A DNA stretch of 64,000 nucleotides. It comes from Protonemura montana (Eukaryota > Arthropoda > Insecta > Plecoptera > Nemouridae). The DNA is taken from contig OX387609.1 of the NCBI GenBank assembly GCA_947568835.1, positions 10,059,660 through 10,123,659 on the forward strand. The letters are read 5' to 3'. The notes beneath the pieces were generated by a model. That model saw only the letters and a program-made list of their open reading frames with translations, made no database searches and was not told the DNA's origin. This document shows positions 58,990-64,000 of this stretch, one piece after another (the first letter of the stretch is position 1; each line of letters begins with the position of its first letter). The position numbers and the translations under genes were made by a program.

Positions 58990-59290
58990 CTCTTTTGTCG
59001 GCTGTGCGCCTGGTACCAAAAGACACTTTTCGGTCGCGTTTTAGACTATTTTCAACTGGTTAGCAGGCCGAGAACACGATACTCTTTCGTCGGCTGGGCG
59101 CCTGGTACCAAAAGACACTTTTCGGTCTCAGTTTTAGACAATTTTCAACCGGTATTACTCTTTTGTCGGCTGGGCGCCTGGTACTGAAAGACACTTTTCG
59201 GTCCCAGTTTTAGACAATTTTCAGCCGGTATTACTCTTTTGTCGGCTGGGCGCCTGGTACCAAAAGACATTTTCCGGTCTCATTAATTTT
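58990..59290 (+). repeat. 76-bp tandem repeat, about four units
   Basis: ACTCTTTTGTCGGCTGGGCG then CCTGGTACCAAAAGACACTT and TCGGTCTCAGTTTTAGACAA. Anchor GTCGGCTG falls at 58997, 59089, 59165 and 59241; the last two spacings are 76 bp and the first 92. Confidence 0.85.
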
Positions 59291-59449
59291 CATCCGGCGG
59301 CAGAATATGCCCTACAAACTGCCATATCTGCTTTCATTTGATTTGTAGTATTTAACGACGGACCGTTTTAGCAAAGGGCCAAATAGAGAAAAACAACTTG
59401 GGCAAAAATTTGACTGAAAATATCAGAAACGAAAAAAGGTCTCCGTAGA

Positions 59450-59960
59450 AAGAATCTGCATACGTACGGCACGTCTTTGCTGGAGCGGACATGATTCGAA
59501 CCCGGTATTTCAGCATTGCTAATTCATTCCTGTCCAGGCCTTAAATTGCACGACCACTTGAACAGTTGTGCCATCGGACGTTCACGTTTATGTAAGTCTT
59601 CCGTCTCCATCAAAAGGATGTTAAATTTGATTACATCTACCATGATCTCGCCGTTGAGCAAATTCGGTTTATGACAAACCGTACTTTACCCACAACAATG
59701 TGATCGCTATCAGCATGTTGTTCCAAACTTTCAACGAACGCCAAGTGTTAGCAATACAAAAATATTGTTGGCACAGGATTCGATCCCGAGACCATCTACA
59801 TACTGACCGCACACCCTCACCACACGACCAAATGATATGCTGTTCATATGTGATCTTTTGCATGCATATATGAACTGCAAAGAATATGGTAAATAAAGCA
59901 GCCTACGTGAAGTGACGACATGGTTCATGACAGCGAGGGGAATCGAATCTGGTAACTCGG
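59450..59960. repeat. tRNA-like repeat fragments
   Basis: Three antisense T-arm-like pieces: ACATGATTCGAACCCGG at about 59490, AGGATTCGATCCCGAGACC at about 59774 and GGGGAATCGAATCTGGTAAC at about 59936. Two are followed by CACACGACCA-type sequence. The arms do not fold into complete tRNAs, so these look like decayed tRNA-derived SINEs or pseudogenes. Confidence 0.45.
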
Positions 59961-59982
59961 AAATGATCAACTATGCACATTG

Positions 59983-60549
59983 TAAACTACACTTATCTAC
60001 AACGCAACTCAAATTCCGTTGCAAAGCCATAATAAGGACACAAGGCCAAAAAAGAAAAAAAAAAGTGCTTAAATTCGATAGTCAAAATTTCACCCGCCGA
60101 CGGATTTGAACATGCACCGCCGGTGTGGCAACCTCGGACTCTACCCGCTTGGCTAACAGCACATGATGATGTATTGCTATTGATTTAACGATATTGATCG
60201 ATTGTCAAACATCCGGTGAAACAGCACTTACCTTTTCAACTGTCTGCTCGCCTGATACAAAAGCCAGTTTGTTTCGAGACTTAAGCTCCGTTTTTCGATG
60301 TCGATGATGCTGCGTCACGCCTTACGTATAGGCTGGAGGCAGTACGCGAGTGTGCCGCTAATGGTCTAGCTGTCCAGGGATCAGACAATTTGAGTGAGCT
60401 GACAAGGACAGATGGTTATCTAGATTTCAAATTTAAAACACTGAAAACTATTTCTGCAAATGTTCACAACAATGTGTATGTACTTTTCCTTACTACAACA
60501 TTCTATGGCTTAGCAACGCAATTCGACTTGCGTAGATGAGCGTAGTTTA
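59983..60549. mobile_element. 567-bp inverted-repeat element (MITE-like)
   Basis: Left end TAAACTACACTTATCTACAA and CGCAACTCAAATTCCGTTGC; right end, inverted, TAAACTACGCTCATCTACGC and AAGTCGAATTGCGTTGCTAA. The inverted match spans about 45 bp. TA dinucleotides border both ends, compatible with a TA-targeting (Tc1/mariner-like) insertion. The interior has no open frame but contains a tRNA-like piece near 60090-60165. Confidence 0.65.
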
Positions 60550-62825
60550 TTTCGGTATTTATATTCTGGCAAATTTTCTTTAGTTTTCAATTTTGCTAGT
60601 GTCTAAACCAAACGCCCAAAACAAAAATGTCAATCTAATAATAATAATAATATTGTTAATCAAGATCTTTTTAGTTCGCTTTCAAAATATGCTATACGAT
60701 GATTCCAACGCAGGCCTGGTGCTGAGAACAAAAATCCGCTCCGCCCAGGACTCGATCCTGGGGCCTCCACCGCTTGGACAGCCTAGCCTCACCACACGAC
60801 CACTTGAGCCGGTAGTTACAACGAAGTTATTTAAGTCCACTAGAACCACAATTATTTATTTATTTTTCAAGTTTATTGTCAAAAGTACATGGATACAGTA
60901 ATCATTATACAGTTTGTAAAAAAAAGAGTAAGGTATTTTGACATCAATGCATTCGAAATAACATTTTTATTGCCACAGGGTCTACATTTCTAACACCATG
61001 TCTAATACATTGTCTCTAACAAAGAGCTGCCAAAATTTTCTTCTAAAAGTTATGTCATTTGTTTTAGTTTTTCAGTTTTTTGTTTGTATCTGTCTGTCTG
61101 GGATTATGTGACATTGAGCTAATATCTTTATAAAAATTGCGAAATTTGGTTAAAAACGTGTGCAATTGCGTTTGTTATTATTGTTTATTTGTTTTTTGCG
61201 TTTTATTTGTTCGTAATTCCGGTTTACATTGCGCGATGACATTTTGACGGCGATTTGAAAACGTTTTATTGGTTTAACGTTGGTTTTAACGTTTTATGGG
61301 GCTGGCTAGACGAATTTGGGTCATTTCTTACTACTCGATTTTAATTTGAGTTCAAACCTTGCCTTTAAATGACCTGCAACATCTCGTAAATACTGTTATT
61401 GAAGAAATTGAGCGCAAACGCTGTTATTTACGTTCGTTCTATGTGAAATATAAATAATTTTGCAAATAGAGTGACAGGTGCATTCATTTGTTTGGTTTTT
61501 TGGCCACTGCAAGGTGAACGAATTTTTGAAGTTATCGTTACGGCAGTGAATGGAGGCTATTTACACGTCAAAAAGGATTGAAAAGTTATACAATCTATTA
61601 TCATCCCTATAGGTATTTATTGCAAATATAGTTAAATAGATTTATTGTAAATGGTATACGAAAGGCGAGAAATTCATTAAAATACGACGATTTTTCTCCA
61701 TCCCCAGCCTAGACAAGATCACACAGTTGATTCCAAGCGATCATTGATATTTGTGACAATTATGCAAATCAATAACAATCCTAACTTACTTTGCAGGTCT
61801 TTAAGACATTAAATAGGGTTTTTTAACAACAAAAAAAACGCACTTGATTAGTTTCTTATTGATAATTCTGCCAGAACTAGATTTGGAGTGATAGATCAAA
61901 GATAAACATTTGACAGATGTCTTCCATCGACTGGATATTTATTTTATTTTCGAGAATGCCGTGATCTTTCAACAGGTATTTAAATTCAAAGCGTCATTAA
62001 TTACAGAGTGTAGTTTTAACAAATCTGATCCAAATACGCAATTCAAGCGCAATGCCACACTTTTGAAATGGTTTTGGTCAATGGTCAATGAAATGGTCAA
62101 TAGTATGCAAGTGAACAAAGTTATAGAAAATGCTGAAAATGGTCTTGAGTCGCACATAACCAATCGTGATATTTATACCGCGATTTGACCGGTTTTTAAA
62201 GGACGACGAGGAAAAAATTTGACTCTACAGGTGATATCACTCAATTTAATAGATATAAATCTTACTTTTAGTAAATGTCATGTTTCAATGCGTGAGTTTA
62301 ATGAGTTTTCAGTTAAATTGAGTAAAGATTCATACCGTACTAAATTAGCTTATTTCTCAAAGATAGAATATAAAAATTATTGACCGCAATATTTTGACTG
62401 CTAGCGTCAAAGTTGGTTTAAGACCACTTTAAACGGCGATTTGATCGGGTTTCACAAGATGATTGCATCTCAAGTAGGCTGGCAAGGAAAGGTTTAGACA
62501 CATTTCAAACAAGATCACACATCTCAATAAAAGAAGAAAATAACTTTTTGTCAATGTTACGTCTTTTAGGAGTGTGCTGGTCCTGTTTTGTTTTGTTTTA
62601 GTAAGTAAAGATTTAACACGTGTGTCACAAGTTTTGCTCTTCTTGATTTGAAATAGCAAAAACATATCATACAAAGACAAAGTGGCGTTCTATTTCTGTA
62701 CTTTATGGATTATTCACGCTTTACACTTTCTTTTTCGGTAAGGCAACATCGTGTTAATGAAATTTTGGGTGAATATCGTATTTAGAACTTTTCGTTTATA
62801 ACCGTTGCTTTGCCGATGACCTGAA
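60550..62825. other. Gene-free stretch with a tRNA-like fragment
   Basis: AT-rich. One antisense tRNA-like piece (CCAGGACTCGATCCTGGGGC near 60746, then CACCACACGACCACTTGAGC) matches the style of the fragments at 59450-59960. A frame at 61910-62185 has no recognisable domain. Confidence 0.5.
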
Positions 62826-62869
62826 TTGTGTGTCCCGAGAATATATCTAGCGTGCAACAAAGAGATACG

Positions 62870-63041
62870 AACACGGCGGAAAGCAGACTGGAATTGTTTC
62901 GATACGGCTTCAGCCGGGCGCTCTCCCGACCCCATGGCGCTCGCCGTCGGCGTCAGGACGTCCAATATCGGCCAGACGACCCTCCAGCATACGCTGCTGA
63001 ACGACGCCGTTACGCAGCTCGCATCACGGCAGCCTAAATAA
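62870..63041. other. GC-rich patch, possible coding exon
   Basis: An abrupt GC-rich island of about 170 bp in AT-rich DNA, open in two plus frames and one minus frame. Splice sites and homology are not recognisable. It could be the last exon of a gene, a CpG patch or transposon remnant. I assign no function. Confidence 0.3.
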
Positions 63042-64000
63042 GACGTCATTCCTGCCGTTTATTGGCTGATGCCATCCCGCAGGACATTTGAGAAGCCCCG
63101 AGGGAGAAATGCGTGTATTTCCTTATACCTGATCGCCGCACGTACGAAGGTTCTTGTTTCTATCATAGGCCTGTTTGTTCTTGTCCATTCAGCTGGAAAG
63201 ATAAGTTGAGATGGTATTATATTTATTCGGTTAAATGATATGGAAAGATAAATAAAATACGCATCTACGTAGAGATTCATTACGCTACATAAGAAAAAGC
63301 TTCGTTTTGTATCACAAAATACTGGATTGTGAATGAACATGATAAGTGACTAATTTTTTTTGGCTCTTTGACTTTGTTGACACAAACCGCCAAGGTATTT
63401 CATAATGTTATTAAAACCGCAGGGCAGTTTTTTCATGCACCTTGTATGATTCGCATGATGAGTATGCAGAAATAAATCTAAGAGATAAATCTAATAAATC
63501 TAGCCTGTTGCTTCTCACCTACACAAGGATAAGATCTTGAGCATAAGTTTTTTTTTATATCTGTGATCTTCGGGTTGGATGCGCCACTCAAGGTGTTGTG
63601 ACGATTCGGCCATTACCTATGACAGCGTCTTATCTTAAAAACTGATGAAAGATTGTTATCAATATAGCAAGAAGTGCATGAATGTTTGGGGCTCGAAAAT
63701 AACGGTCTACCTCACTGATGCTACACATTGTTTATGTCAAGTAAATATTTAAGCTGGTTTTAAAACATGGACTTTGTTAAACACAGTGGACATGGACACA
63801 TGGCCATTTGATAAGATGTCCTGACAGGTCAATTTAAGTCTGATTACTGCAGACCAGGGACGAATTGCAAGTCACGTGGTCAATGGAGCTAGACGACCCT
63901 GAACGATCGGCTAGCGGTATAGATGCACTGACACGAGCACCTCAGTATCAATCGGTCACTAACTACGACTGGATCTCTCAGAAGCTTGCAATCATAAACG
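63042..64000. other. Gene-free window end
   Basis: AT-rich sequence with no convincing frame, RNA gene or repeat. Confidence 0.5.

Noticed and set aside
61910..62188. 92-codon plus frame
   Set aside because: AT-rich, no domain signature and no splice sites; the peptide is not recognisable.

Overview
The window is eukaryotic nuclear DNA, most likely from an arthropod. It has spliced genes with GT-AG introns, an intronless gustatory-receptor-family gene, a Spatzle-type cystine-knot gene, a Boca/MESD gene and CCTAA-rich (arthropod-telomere-like) tandem repeats. No species can be named from the sequence. All gene models were built by hand from reading frames, splice consensus and codon phase; none is backed by transcripts.

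Layout. (1) 237-5283 holds two head-to-head housekeeping genes: a two-exon MESD/Boca ER chaperone (minus) and a LisH-acidic-RGG nucleolar protein of Nopp140/nucleolin type (plus). The second has a candidate alternative terminal exon inside its intron 2. Only about 180 bp separates the two start codons. (2) 5284-17349 is about 12 kb of gene desert: 5S-rRNA-derived SINEs, a roughly 560-bp interspersed repeat, a tRNA-like foldback repeat and one real-looking tRNA-Ile(UAU) with an 18-nt intron. (3) 17350-20009 is a Spatzle-like secreted cystine-knot gene, lacking only its first coding exon. (4) 22204-53201 is one large plus-strand gene of 29 coding exons whose phases all join (about 1924 aa). It encodes a SENP6/SENP7-type SUMO protease with a very long Gln- and Pro-rich N-terminal half and a CxxC...CxxC zinc knuckle. 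Its introns are loaded with repeats: 68-bp, roughly 46-bp and 114-bp minisatellites, 5S SINEs, foldback elements and a hAT-type transposon. (5) 54168-55581 is a second, inverted hAT copy, followed by a minus-strand gustatory receptor at 55933-57201. (6) 57202-64000 is repeat-rich intergenic DNA (68-bp and 76-bp tandem repeats, a 567-bp inverted-repeat element, tRNA-like fragments) with one small unexplained GC-rich patch near 62870-63040.

The genes do not form an operon or an obvious pathway. The strongest 'look again' items are the in-phase alternative 3' exon at 2564-2914, the two hAT copies with perfect 8-bp target duplications flanking the SENP catalytic half in opposite orientation, the 5S-derived SINE family with a 12-bp target duplication, and the tRNA-bearing foldback family.
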